A DNA stretch of 64,000 nt from Calliopum simillimum (lineage: Eukaryota; Arthropoda; Insecta; Diptera; Lauxaniidae): NCBI GenBank assembly GCA_951812925.1, contig OX638368.1, forward strand, positions 7,192,001 through 7,256,000, written 5' to 3'. Below the pieces are notes generated by a model. It was not told the origin of the DNA. It ran no database searches and worked only from the letters and a program-made list of their open reading frames with translations. The translations under genes and the position numbers were made by a program. Shown one piece after another: positions 10,922-22,300 of this stretch (position 1 is the stretch's first letter; the number at the start of each line of letters is the position of its first letter).

Positions 10922-13900
10922 TGCAACGCTTTTAACAATAGATGATTGATCTTCAAACGAGTTTCAATGCTGACAACGACAATTTAAAGACGGTTCTACG
11001 TTTAGTGAGTGAAAATCATGCTGGTTTTCAACTCTGCTATTTTAATGCTCGCAGTTTAAATACCCCGAAACTAGACTATATTAATTACATTTTTGAAAAA
11101 CTTAACATTGATGTTGTATGTGTCGTAGAGACCTGGTTTAAGGAAGAAATTGTTAATGATCAATATACTCTATGCGATTACTTTTTGACTAGGAATGATA
11201 GGAAAACAGGTGCAAAAGGTGGTGGAGTTGCTATTTATGCTAAAAAAGAATTGCAACAAAAAGTTATATTTAAATCAGATATATCAGATCCTGTAGAGTA
11301 TTTAATAATTGAATTTACAGATCGATCTCAAAAATGCCTCATTGCGTGCGTCTATAATCCATCCAAACATAACAACCTGGCGAACTTTTTTAACAAATTA
11401 TTAGAACTCAGTCCTTGCTATGAACACATAATACTTTGTGGTGATATGAATATTGATTTGTTGGAAAATGATGCCCGCTGTGACAATTTGCTTAATCAAA
11501 TGGCTGGTATAGGTATGACAATAAAAAACAATCAACCAACAAGGTTCAGTCCTAATGCGAAACCAAGCTTACTTGATCTGGTATGCGTAGTAGATCTAAA
11601 TAATGTTAATCGTCAAGAACAATTTTCACTGCCTGGAGTTTCCGATCATGACATGCTTTTTATTTCTTACAACATTGATTTAAATAAGCCTGATGTAGAA
11701 ACGTTTATTAGTTTTAGAGATTTTAGGCGCATAAACAATGAAAATTTGATACAAGAAGCTTATTCATTACCATGGCAAGATTGTTGGTTTTACTCAGATG
11801 TTAATGAAAAAGTTAAACATTTTTCGACCTTATTAAACCATCTTTTTGAAAAATATGTGCCATTACGGCGAGTGAAGGTAAAAAAATGCTCTCAGCCTTG
11901 GTTTAATGGAGAAATTCTTCAGGCAATTCGAACTCGAAGAAAACTATATAATAGATGGAGGCGCAAGCCTACTGACGACAACTGGGAAAACTTTCGCAGA
12001 TCAAGAAATCATGCGGCAGTTTTAACTTTGTATGCAAAGAAGGCATTTTTCAACTCAAAACTTAATACAAATTTACCGCCTAATAAATTATGGAGTAACC
12101 TTAGATCTATAGGTATTGCCAATAAGGGTAAAAGTGAGTGCAATCTTGATCCAGATGAATTGAATGAATTTTTTCTTAAGTCGAACAGTGAGCCACACAG
12201 CCATTTGTTTGAAACTAATCAGAATTTGGTGTGGCACTTCGATCAAAAGTTCAATTTTGATATAGCCTCTGAAGAAGATATTGTAAAATGCATTTATTCC
12301 ATCAAATCAAATGCTGTCGGAGAAGACAAAATAAGCTTAAAGTTTGTTAAACTAGTACTACCATGCGTTATCGGTATTATTACTCATATTATAAACTTCT
12401 CACTGACTGTTAGAATTTTTCCTGAAAAATGGAAAATTGCAAACGTTACTCCGATAGCGAAAAACACACTTTGTACTAAGCCTCAAGATTTTAGGCCGAT
12501 AAGTATTTTACCTGCCTTATCGAAGGTTTTTGAAAAGTTCTTGTCGATCCAAATCGTTGAGCACATCAATCAAAATAACCTTTTGAGTGAAAACCAATCA
12601 GGTTACAGAGAACAACATAGTTGTGCAACGGCAATTCTTAAAGTCATGGATGACATTCGTCCGCGGTATGATAAAGGAGACTTGACCATTTTGGTTTTGC
12701 TTGACTTTTCCAAGGCTTTCGATACCCTCAATCATAATGTTCTGCTGCAAAAATTGGAAAATTACTTTGGTTTCGATAAACATGCGATAGAACTTATGAG
12801 GAGCTATTTAACCAATAGGTATCAGCGAGTTTTTTCTAAAAATAACTTTTCAAACTTGAAAAGCATATTATCCGGGGTTCCTCAGGGATCTATTCTTGGG
12901 CCAATACTCTTTAGCATATTTATAAATGACATAGTTCAGTGTTGTAAATATGTCTCAATACACCTTTATGCAGACGATGCGCAAGTTTATTTGTCGAGGC
13001 CGATCGGTTTGTCGGAGGACCTTGTATATAGAATAAATGAAGATCTAGGTAGAATTCATTCGTGGGCAGAGGAGAATAATCTAAAATTGAACACATCCAA
13101 AACACAAGCTTTAGCGATTTCACATTCAATATTTGACATAATGTCGTTACCACCTGTATCCTTAGGTGGTGTATCGGTAGGATTTGAAAATTGCGTAACA
13201 AGTTTGGGTTTTAAATTGAACTCTAACTTAAATTGTAGAGATCATATAAATTATATTATCAACAAAATATATGCTGTGATCAGGAAGTTATGGTTCTCAT
13301 CAGCATTTATCACAGAAGAAGTTAAGTTAAAGTTGATTAAGTCATTCCTTATACCAATTATTTCATATAGTGGACTAGTCTATGGAAATTTGGATGCAGC
13401 ATCAAAGCAAAAATTGCAAAAGGCTCTAAATAACGCTGCAAGATACATTTTTTTGAAAAGAAAATTTGATCATATCTCTAAATATGCAATACAAATTCTA
13501 GGTTGTGATATAACAAAATATTACAACATCCAAAATCTTGTGTTTCTTCACAAGCTGATCAATGCCCGTTGTCCTTATTATTTATATACCAAAATACAAT
13601 TTTCACAATCTGCTAGAACGTGCAATATCAATGTACCTGAATTTAAGTTTTTATCGACGTCTAGAATGTTCTTTGTTAGTGTTGTCAAGCTCTGGAACGC
13701 ATTACCAAATAGTATTAAAGCTCATCGAAATTTTAAGCACTTTAAATTGGCAGTAGTAGGTTTTTTTTGTAGTTAGATTATATTTTAAGTTATTTATTTT
13801 AGTATATCAAATTATAAGACATTACTTTAAACTGTATCAATTTAATGAAATCTGCATTTTATATATATTTTACGTAAGTTAACTAAATTTAATATCATAT

Positions 13901-13972
13901 GATGTACTGCATAGACTAAGTCTCATTGTACAACCATTTAGTGATTAATAAACATAAACATAAACATAAAAA
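10922..13972 (+). mobile_element. Non-LTR retrotransposon (CR1/L2-like), target duplication AATAGAG
   Basis: The element lies between direct repeats AATAGAG at 10915-10921 and 13973-13979. Only 20 bp precede the ATG of the single long frame, so it is either truncated just upstream of ORF2 or is a one-ORF element. The 3' end carries three to four copies of a TAAACA-type hexamer and a short A run rather than a long poly(A). Simple-repeat tails are known for CR1/L2-like and I-like clades. The 3' UTR is about 200 bp. Confidence 0.85.
10942..13776 (+). CDS. LINE ORF2: AP endonuclease + reverse transcriptase
   Basis: Open over 944 codons with no stop or frameshift. The N-terminal apurinic-type endonuclease is shown by YFNARSL (about residue 34), the ETWF glutamate (about 63), GDMNIDL (about 169) and the SDHD triad (about 233). 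The reverse transcriptase follows: DFRPISILP (about 515), LLDFSKAFDTLNH (palm A, about 587), SGVPQGSILGP (palm B, about 640) and YADD (palm C, about 675). The C-terminus has KLWNALPNSIK (about 915), a signature of the CR1/L2-like branch, and there is no RNase H domain. It would nick DNA and copy its own RNA at the nick (target-primed reverse transcription). All catalytic motifs that I can place are intact, so it may be young. No gag-like ORF1 lies upstream. Confidence 0.93.
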   Translation: MIDLQTSFNADNDNLKTVLRLVSENHAGFQLCYFNARSLNTPKLDYINYIFEKLNIDVVCVVETWFKEEIVNDQYTLCDYFLTRNDRKTGAKGGGVAIYAKKELQQKVIFKSDISDPVEYLIIEFTDRSQKCLIACVYNPSKHNNLANFFNKLLELSPCYEHIILCGDMNIDLLENDARCDNLLNQMAGIGMTIKNNQPTRFSPNAKPSLLDLVCVVDLNNVNRQEQFSLPGVSDHDMLFISYNIDLNKPDVETFISFRDFRRINNENLIQEAYSLPWQDCWFYSDVNEKVKHFSTLLNHLFEKYVPLRRVKVKKCSQPWFNGEILQAIRTRRKLYNRWRRKPTDDNWENFRRSRNHAAVLTLYAKKAFFNSKLNTNLPPNKLWSNLRSIGIANKGKSECNLDPDELNEFFLKSNSEPHSHLFETNQNLVWHFDQKFNFDIASEEDIVKCIYSIKSNAVGEDKISLKFVKLVLPCVIGIITHIINFSLTVRIFPEKWKIANVTPIAKNTLCTKPQDFRPISILPALSKVFEKFLSIQIVEHINQNNLLSENQSGYREQHSCATAILKVMDDIRPRYDKGDLTILVLLDFSKAFDTLNHNVLLQKLENYFGFDKHAIELMRSYLTNRYQRVFSKNNFSNLKSILSGVPQGSILGPILFSIFINDIVQCCKYVSIHLYADDAQVYLSRPIGLSEDLVYRINEDLGRIHSWAEENNLKLNTSKTQALAISHSIFDIMSLPPVSLGGVSVGFENCVTSLGFKLNSNLNCRDHINYIINKIYAVIRKLWFSSAFITEEVKLKLIKSFLIPIISYSGLVYGNLDAASKQKLQKALNNAARYIFLKRKFDHISKYAIQILGCDITKYYNIQNLVFLHKLINARCPYYLYTKIQFSQSARTCNINVPEFKFLSTSRMFFVSVVKLWNALPNSIKAHRNFKHFKLAVVGFFCS

Positions 13973-14022
13973 AATAGAGAATCAGATAGTTGCGTAACTA
14001 TTATGTCTGTCGTATGAACCAG

Positions 14023-14992
14023 TCCGTAGTGTAAACTGCCTCTTTTAATGTAACACATATAAATAAGTGTGCCCAAGTCTAATAAGCATATTTGCTGTGG
14101 CCTTCCCATATGTTTCGCAGACAAAACTATTGTGAAACACAGCTATAGTCATAGTGTGTGATCTCGTTTGGCAAACATAACACTTAACTTTTGAGTGGCT
14201 GGTGTAACTTCAGTTACACAAGCCTTGACGTCAACTGTATTAAGAAATGTAATTTTTATAAGTATTTACAAATTTTTTGGAGTCCATGTGGTTAAAATCG
14301 GTTAAGAACTTGAAGCTACGAATGACAGATGATTAGAGTTGCCACCTACATGAAATTCAATCTCTTAGTGGGACAGTTAAACAGCTACCAAGAATCCAAC
14401 ATCCCATGTTATAACAAGTTTCTACCACCGGAACCATTCAGTATTTAAAGAGAAAATTTATTTTGGGAAACTCCTCCTTCTGAGCCACACATCCCTTTAT
14501 AAGCGAAAATCGAATATGTATCCATTTTAACCAAATGATTAGATGCAAGAAGTTTTTAAAAGCTTTTATTCAATATTAAAAAGTTAAGAAGCTGGATCAT
14601 TTTTAAAAGTGAAATATGTATAAGCAAAAAAAATCGTTTATTGTGCACGTTCATTATATTCCTCGAAATGATCAATCGAACAAGATATGAGATTTTCGTA
14701 TTTTAGGACATTCTTATAGTATAAATTCTTATTGCGTGAATGCTAACTTACAAAAAAAGTCTTTCAGCTTTGTTATAAGATTCTTTTTTATTATTATTGT
14801 ATGTATTCAATGTATTTATTAATAATTATTGTGGAATCGTAGTTACTTTTAAATGTGTATAAAAAAAATCACATCCATCAAGTACGTAACATTATTGTAT
14901 AAATACTCGATACAATAGGATGTGCTTGAAAATTAAATGCAGACATTTTAACTTATATGCTAAATTCGTACAATGAAATTATCGCCAATTGT
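14023..14992. other. Spacer and probable 3' UTR of the RNF220 homologue
   Basis: No coding frame. The part next to 14992 should be the 3' UTR of the minus-strand gene. 'tttatt' on the plus strand (AATAAA on the minus) occurs near 14562 and 14789, but which is used cannot be told. Confidence 0.4.
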
Positions 14993-16464
14993 TCACATAT
15001 AAATTCTTCGTAAATCTTTTGGTGTAGTGATTAAATTACATTGTGGGCAAAGTTTCCGTGCACCTAATGAACGTAACCAACACTCCTCACAATGGACATG
15101 AAAACACGATACTGAAATAGCAGGATTACGATATTCATCTAAACATATTAAGCATTTAAATTTATTTTGAATGTGATTCTCGTAGTGGCGCAATTTTGCC
15201 TTGAGCGACTCAATTATTTGCAAATAGTTTTCACGCTGCATTATCACCTCGTTACTGGAATTTTCCTGAATTGTTGTGCTAAATTGCACAGAGTTAGGGA
15301 CGACATCTGGTTGAATAACCGATTCTGCAGTTTGATTATGTTCACCTATAATGGAGTTACCCGCGATCAAATGACGCATATATGTAGCGACATTGTGGTC
15401 ATCATTGGAACTATTTAGATCGTTTAACGGAGGAATCACATCATTCTCAGCATACTGAGCTGGTCCATATATATGTGTATCATCTTCATCTACATTGAGA
15501 TCTTCATCATCATCATCAGCATTGTGATTGCTTATAACTGTACCAACACCAAGTGATGCATATCCACCCTGTAACAGACTGGAAGCTCGTATGCGTTTCT
15601 GTCCTGCCCATTCATACTCTTCATATTCTGCATCATCACCTTCTGAATTTTCATCAGAATTATCATCGCCAGTTTGGTGTCCATTTACAGTTGCATTCTT
15701 ACGCCGAAGGCATTGTTCCGCATGCCTTTGAATCTCATCATGTGGAAAATTTAAGTTGCACATAGGACAAATTTGTTCTTGCTGTTGTTGTGCAGGACGT
15801 TTCCGATGTCGCAGCTTAAAAGTATAAGGAATTATATATAAATATCTTTAGGATAGTTAAACATATTATTCAGGTTGAAATAGGCCGCAGTATTGACTGT
15901 TTAGTAACCAACTCGTAACTAACAAAATAATGCGTTCCAGCTACAGTTCATAGTAATTTTCAGACCATGGTTTAAGGTTAGCAACAGTTAAAAACTGTTA
16001 CATCCTTTAAACCTTGGACTTAAATTATAAACACTAGCAACAAATTCCCACTTTATGCATTCAAGAGTTGTAACTTTAAACCTATATTTAGAAGTGAATA
16101 TCTGACATAAGTAGTATATACTGTAGTTCAACGAAATGTGAAAGCAATATAAAAATATATTTAAGCTTACCCTAAACCGCGATTGTCGATTTTTTTGGAC
16201 TCTTCGAAAAACTGTCCATGGCTTTCGGGTTTCAGCATTTCTGCTTCCATTCGGCAAGTCACTTTCGTGGGCTTCCACTTGTTCTACGTTCTCGCCATTT
16301 GTACCATCAAATTGGAGTTGCATTTGTTTTAGCTGCTCCAATTCTTCCTCACAGTGTTTCCTCACTTCGTAGGGCTTCAATTCAGCGTCGCAAGACGGAC
16401 AATTCACGACTTCTTTCATATGTTGCATTCGCAAACGATTAATTGCCTCAGTTTTAGCCTCCAT
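14993..16464 (-). CDS. E3 ubiquitin ligase RNF220 homologue
   Basis: Two exons, 16171-16464 (98 codons, donor GTAAGC) and 14993-15814 (acceptor TTTTAAG, 273 codons plus stop), join in phase for 371 residues. The ATG at 16464 is the first after an in-frame stop. Two Cys2-His-Cys zinc-binding segments are seen (C22/C25/H37/C38 and C114/C117/H129/C133), then a long acidic Asp/Glu/Asn stretch (about 140-210) and a predicted coiled coil (about 291-315). The C-terminal RING ligands are C319, C322, C335, H337, C340, C343, C354 and C357. The ending HCEECWLRSLGARKLCPQC and DLRRIY is diagnostic of vertebrate RNF220, an E3 enzyme linked to Sin3B and Wnt/Shh signalling. It is shorter than vertebrate RNF220 (about 560 residues), lacking the N-terminal part. 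The intron is 356 bp. Confidence 0.92.
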
Positions 16465-16704
16465 AAGACTTACATTTGCTGCTTGTAATCCTTTAAACTT
16501 TATTACGATTCTTTATAAATTTATTGATTTTATTGTCTTGTTTTTGTCTAAAGCAGAAAAAATAAAGCGTTTACCAAAACAATAGAAAAAAATTTACGTT
16601 GACAGTTTACAAAATAGTGACAGTTCCTCAAACCCATGTAGAACTAGAAACTATATTTTCATGACAGAACTATCACATGGAATATAAATGAATTTGAAGA
16701 GTTA

Positions 16705-17002
16705 CTGCCATACCTAAATTGGAACGTCAGCGTTATTTTACTGTCAAAAATTTCTCATGTACATACAATTTGTATGGCGCATACCGAAATTGCCAACGCT
16801 CAACGCTGAGCTATTCGAATTTCCAATTTTGACAAAGCGTTATGGAGTGAAGTTAGCTGCAGAAAAGTATAAAAAGAAACAACAATGTGATTTTGACAAA
16901 CAAATGACTTCAACGCAACGCTCTTTATTTCGGAATGGCGCTTGATGCTTTTGTGTAACGTTAAATAACGCAACGCCTGACGCTCTAATTTAGGTATGGC
17001 AG
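16705..17002. mobile_element. MITE copy C (CTGCCATACC family), inverted
   Basis: Third 298-bp copy of the 9733-10326 family, in opposite orientation, about 240 bp upstream of the RNF220 start. Flanks are TTA on the left and TGA on the right, so the target duplication is probably degraded. Its closeness means it could affect the promoter, but nothing shows that it does. Confidence 0.8.
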
Positions 17003-17029
17003 TGAAACTTAAGCGATAAATTGAAGACA

Positions 17030-17220
17030 TGGCTTGTGCGCCGTCCACACATTAACCTGCGCAAGCTTAGTTTGTGGAAAAAATCTTGGGGAATTCAAAT
17101 AAAGCATAAGCCACACTCTTCGACTGTGCAAACACTTCAATTTTGCCGTCCACACGTACTGACTTACGTGTACAAACCGGTAAGTCTTGAGGTAAAAATG
17201 TACGTGTGGACGGCCCGTTA
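17030..17220. repeat. Element fragment with ccgtccacac/gtgtggacgg ends
   Basis: 'gcgccgtccacac' near 17037 and 'tgtacgtgtggacggcc' near 17200 face each other, and 'ccgtccacacgtac' recurs inside near 17148. A related right end, 'tgtacgtgtggatggctc', is present at about 26099. Incomplete family members. Confidence 0.45.
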
Positions 17221-17394
17221 GACATGCGGATAGTTCACAATATTAAATAAAATAGTTTGACAAATCTTACATAAACACATAAAAATTTATTGTAAAAAGC
17301 TAAAATCAAAAATGTATCATACTTTAAAAAAAATTTATAAATGAAAAAAAAAAAGCGTACAACACTAGGTGTTCTTCTTTTTTCGTACAGAGTA

Positions 17395-17930
17395 GGGCTC
17401 TGAACAAAGCATGAGCACACTCGGAGCGCTCTGATTTATTAATGAAACACGCTTGAGCACTTTTCTATTGAAAGTCGGTTAAACCATGATTCAATATCAG
17501 TGGTTATGGCAAGTTGTCAAAATAAAAAAAAATGGAACCCTGATCTTGCCTTGCTATCTGTCAAAGACTAGAAATAAAACAAAGAATTTTGACATTTTCG
17601 TAGTTTAAGAGAAGCAGCATTTGTTATCGCTGCAACAAGGGTAATTCAATCATGGGTTAGACTGCCAAAATATTCAAATAACTTAATTAATTAAATTTTT
17701 GCAGCACAGCCCAAAATCAAAGTTGTTTTTATTTTGTTTATTTTTCTCCTGTCAAATGCCAATTTCGCTGTGCTTCGTCTTTCGCTCTGAATGCTCGGTC
17801 GTTTCATTCTGAGCTAGTCTAGCGCGCTCCGATTTTACTCTGAGCTAAAAAAGAAATTCAAATAATTTTTTTGCAACTCAGGCTTTGCTCCGAACAAAGA
17901 AAGAAAAACGCCTACTATTCTGATTTGGTA
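17395..17930. mobile_element. Nested foldback element
   Basis: 'agggctctgaacaaagc' near 17393 is the inverted partner of 'gctttgctccgaacaaag' near 17881. A second inner inverted pair is 'gttaaaccatgattcaat' (17478) against 'attcaatcatgggttag' (17645). No frame is open across it. This suggests one small palindromic element inside another. Confidence 0.45.
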
Positions 17931-18187
17931 AACGTCAAATAAATTTTTAGTGAAATGACAGAGCAAGGTAAAATGTGTTAACGGTGATGATTTATGATTA
18001 GAATTACAATCTTATTTCATCTGGGCAAGCAGGCTTGTGAGAATGGGGTCTGAGATAAGATTAATCTCACGACAGCGACGATTTTTTTAAATAATCTAAA
18101 ACTTTTTAATTAATTGTTTTTATAGGCTTAATTGGTCAGTGAAATAATATGTAAAAAATTTTAGTCTCAACACCTTGTGAATAGCAG

Positions 18188-18852
18188 TGTACACACTATC
18201 AAAATTTGTCGATGATGAATTCTGGCTATGAAAATTGAAGCGTCGATGAAAAACCAGGAATCTAATTATTAAAATGTATTGGAAATACCATAAATCTTAT
18301 TTGCAGAAATAAATTATTCCATCCATTGAAAAAACCAAAAGAAATTATTTTGTTACTATTTTATAAAAAAAAATATACTTTTGTACATAAAATTCTTCAG
18401 TAGCTGCATTTAAAATTACACATGTATTTGCAAATCGCCTAGGAAGTTTTTTAATAATTAAATTGATTTATTTAAGATTTCTTTCAGCCACAAACTTACT
18501 TAAAATAATGAAAACAACCCTTATAACATAAAAAAAATCATATTCCTCTTTATTTTCATCATCCGAGTGAGGTGCACTCGTTGAAATCTTGCTTTGAAAT
18601 GTAAATACGCATACAGGAAAATGTATATGCGTTCACATTTTCAAATAACTCATCAAATCACTCGTCAAATCAACGAAAATTCAAAAATTTTTGATTTTCT
18701 TCTAAGTTTTTGACAAATTATTTGAAGAAGCGTTCTCACTATCAAAAACTCATCAAATCCATAAAAAATTTTTATGACGACAAAATTGGGTGATGCCAAA
18801 CAAATTCGAACTCATCAAATTAATTTTTGTAATTTGATAGTGTGTACACCCC
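18188..18852. mobile_element. MITE with TGTACACACTATCAAA ends
   Basis: Left end CAGTGTACACACTATCAAAA and right end TTTGATAGTGTGTACACC are inverted copies about 650 bp apart. No coding capacity. The target duplication is not resolved. Confidence 0.6.
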
Positions 18853-19309
18853 AATTTTTATCATCTAATTTCTGTACACCCTGTGAAAGTGCAATTCTGA
18901 CAAAAGTGACAGCAGAAAAAATTGTCCAAGACAAGTGTCAAAAAAATTTCCCTGAATGTAGTTGCACTATTTTTTGTACTGTTTGATTCTTTTCATTATT
19001 CACGGAATTTGAGAAATCGCAAAAAATTTATCAGCTTAATTAATCACACAGTTTAGACAAAAAAAGCAATAAGCATCAATTACATGGATGCATGCAGATC
19101 AAAGTCATAGCCTTTTGCAATAAAAAGTCAAAGGAAAAGTCCTTTAGTGTTAAGTGGAAAAGTGTGAACAAAGTGGGTGATTGGGACTGGGACTGGGGGT
19201 TGTTACAAAAATTGTCAAGAAAATTACCAACAGCACGTACGCCTGCTGTTGCTATTTATTTCTTAACAAGACTGGATTTAAACGTGGAAAATTTTTAAAC
19301 CATATCATT

Positions 19310-22300
19310 ATGTTGATAGATATCAATTTTGTGTTTGTTGTAATCATAACAACATTCTGCGTCATTTTTTCAGGTAGGCTTTTCAAAACAAAACGAAAAG
19401 ACGCAATTAAAAAAAACTGCAATACATTATAGAACGCCCTTAAAACTATCTAGCTTTCGTTTTTTAATTTGGAAACCTTTTTTCTATTTTCAATAGTGAA
19501 AGCATATTATGTAGAAGTTTCGAGTTCGGGCTCCGCAGTGCAAGGTGCAAGAATAAACTTCACAGCCACACTGTATGATGATGGAAAAGTGGCAAATAAT
19601 GGAAATTACATGTTCAACTGGCAAGATAATGCGCGGCCTACACCCCATTCTGCGGTAAGTCATCAAACATCTGGAATGAGACAAAAATAGATATATGTAC
19701 GTGACGTTGACACTATTTAGCAGTTTATGCAAATATTCATAATTCTTTTATGAGTCTGTCTATACGGGGCGTTCCGCGTACGCGAAAGCTCCTCTCTCTC
19801 TCTCAATTTACTCAATTAGCGTACGCGAAATCCAGTGAAGTTTTTTCCCCCGGGACGCATTTTCGTTACAACAGTAATTTTACATAAAAGTAGGGGTAAG
19901 TGGGCGGCCTGCGGCCGCAGCTCAGGATTTAAAACTCCCAAAAATCCGACACCGGCTTCGCGGCGGCCTTCGGCCGCGGATCAGTACATAAATTAATCAA
20001 GTTCCCCGGGGGAAAAAACTTCACTGGATTTCGCGTACGCTAATTGAGTTTCGCGTACGCTAATTGAGTAAATTGAGAGAGAGAGAGGAGCTTTCGCGTA
20101 CGCGGAACGCCCCGTATAGACATTTCCTTCTTTTATATGCGCATTCAATTGCTTTATTAAAAGGGTGAATAACTCGCATTCTTTTGTTTATATTTGTCTT
20201 ATCAACAAAGCTAAGCTAAATTAATGCAATTATTTTCACGAATACAAACTTTTGTAGAATTTAAAGTCGGCATTTGACTTGTATATTTAATTAATGCTTA
20301 TAGAACAAATCGTAGAAGCGTTATCTAAACGAAAATGCTCTCGATTTTTTTTCATATATTTTTTTTAAATCAAATAGGCATAATTGTCGGCGTTCCTTCG
20401 AATTCGCCATAACAAATTGTTTTGAACAATTTTCAGCTTCGAGTATTTTCACTTCCCGCGATATTTAAGACGGCGTGGTTGCTAGAATTTTCTTTTTTCC
20501 AATCACTCGATCATATTCTTTGTTAAACATTTCTAATTACAAAAGTTTAAAGTATTTTTGCATGAGACTTTTGCGACTTTTATTTCGGGCTCTTCTACAA
20601 TTTAGTTTTTCCTCTCTTTTTCTTTAATTGGATTTTAAAAAATAACGTCTTTTTTGGGCTGGGTAATACTAATAAACCTCCACTGGACAAAAAAAAGATT
20701 TTCATGTAAAAATTAGGAAAATAAATGTGAAAATAATTATGTATAGAGTAATTTTCTTTTTCGCCAATTTCTGCCAAAGTAGTGGTAGTAGGTTAGTTTG
20801 GTCAATTAATTTGTACTAGTATCGCCGGTGGCCAAAATTTGGCCTTTTACTTTGAGATAGATACACTTTTTCCGAGTACCATTTGGTAAAAAAGAAAGCC
20901 AAAATATTAAGTATTCATTAATCGTAGCAACATTTTTTATATACAGCAGGCTAAGTATATCTCAAAACCGAATAACATAAAAATTGGTGCAGAGCTTGTG
21001 CCAAAAAATATCGGAAAACATCCAAAATATCGAAAAGATCTCAAAAGTATCAACAAACATCGGTATGTATATCGGTAAAATTCCAAAAGTATCGAAAAAC
21101 ATTCAAAATATCGACAAAAGTCCAAAAGTATCGAGAAACATCCAAAATATCGATAAAAATCCAAAAGTATCGAGAAACATCTAAAATATCGGTAAAAGTC
21201 CAAACGTATCGAAAAACATCCAAAATATCGGTAAAAGTCAAAAAGCATCGAGAAAGATCCAAAATATCGGTAAAAGTCCAAAAGTATCGAGAAACATCTA
21301 AAATATCGATAAAAATCCAAAAGTATCGAGAAACATCTAAAATATCGGTAAAAGTCCAAAAGTATCGAAAAACATCCAAAATATCGGTAAAAGCCAAATA
21401 GCATCGAGAAACATCTAAAATATCGGTAAAGGTCCAAAAGTATCGAAAAACATCCAAAATATCGGTAAAAGTCCAAAAGTATCGAGAAACATCCAAAATA
21501 TCGATAAAAGTCCAAAAGTATTGAGAAACATTCAAAATATCGGTATAAGTCCAAAAGTATCGAGAAACATCCAAAATATCAATAAAAGTCCAAAAGTATC
21601 GAGAAACATCCAAAATATCAATAAAAGTTCAAAAGTAACGAAAAACATCCAAACTATCGATAAAAGTGCAAAAGTATCGAGAAACATCCAAAATATCGAT
21701 AAAAGTCCAAAATATCGAGAAACATCCAAAGTATCGGTAAAAGTCCAAAAGCATCGAGAAACATCCAAAATATCGAGAAGTATCGAGAAACATCCAAAAT
21801 ATCGATAAAAGTCCAAACATCTAAAATATCGGTAAAAAACCAAAATTATCGAAAAACATCCAACATATCGGTAAAAGTCCAAAAGTATCGAAAAACATCC
21901 AAAATATATGTGCAGAACGTCGACAGAGCGTAACGAAACAGGTTTCGTGCAAGCAAGAGAAAAACAATAACAACAAAATCTCACCCACTCCACTGTCTCA
22001 TTAATTTTCTCATCAGCACAGCATAACACTGTGGGTGCTGTTGTTGTTTTTATTATATGAGAAACTTTGATCCTGTTTTTAAATGTCTTAATGGCAACTT
22101 ATGAGGATAATTTTTAGATTCATGAGTTCTACACCACAGTACCTATCATATAAAAAAATAATATCCAAAATCGGTTAAATGGTTAGCTCGCAAAAGGGGC
22201 GCAAAAAAAACTGTTCACGCATTTATATATAGATTAGTTATTCTATTGTTTTTACTGTTTGTAATCGTTCTCAATTTGTGTCAATAAGTGGTGCAAATTC

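Larger units (their letters stand above)
10854..14022. mobile_element. 111-bp MITE split by the LINE insertion
   Basis: Imperfect inverted ends: CTGGCTTACACGACAGACAG at 10854 and the complement of CTGGTTCATACGACAGACAT ending at 14022. If the LINE at 10922-13972 and one copy of AATAGAG are removed, the two parts (10854-10921 and 13980-14022) form a contiguous palindrome of about 111 bp. No target duplication for the MITE itself is visible. Confidence 0.65.

Noticed and set aside
12598..13201. Minus-strand and alternative frames inside the LINE
   Set aside because: Shadows of the 944-codon reverse-transcriptase frame.
20997..21905. Regular direct repeats that might suggest a CRISPR array
   Set aside because: There are no unique spacers, units are contiguous, and the setting is an intron of a eukaryotic gene.
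20937..22029. Long open frames on both strands (up to 205 codons) of repeated FYRYFGCFSILLD-type blocks
   Set aside because: They come from the 39-bp minisatellite whose period is a multiple of three; the same region is open on both strands and has no protein-like features.
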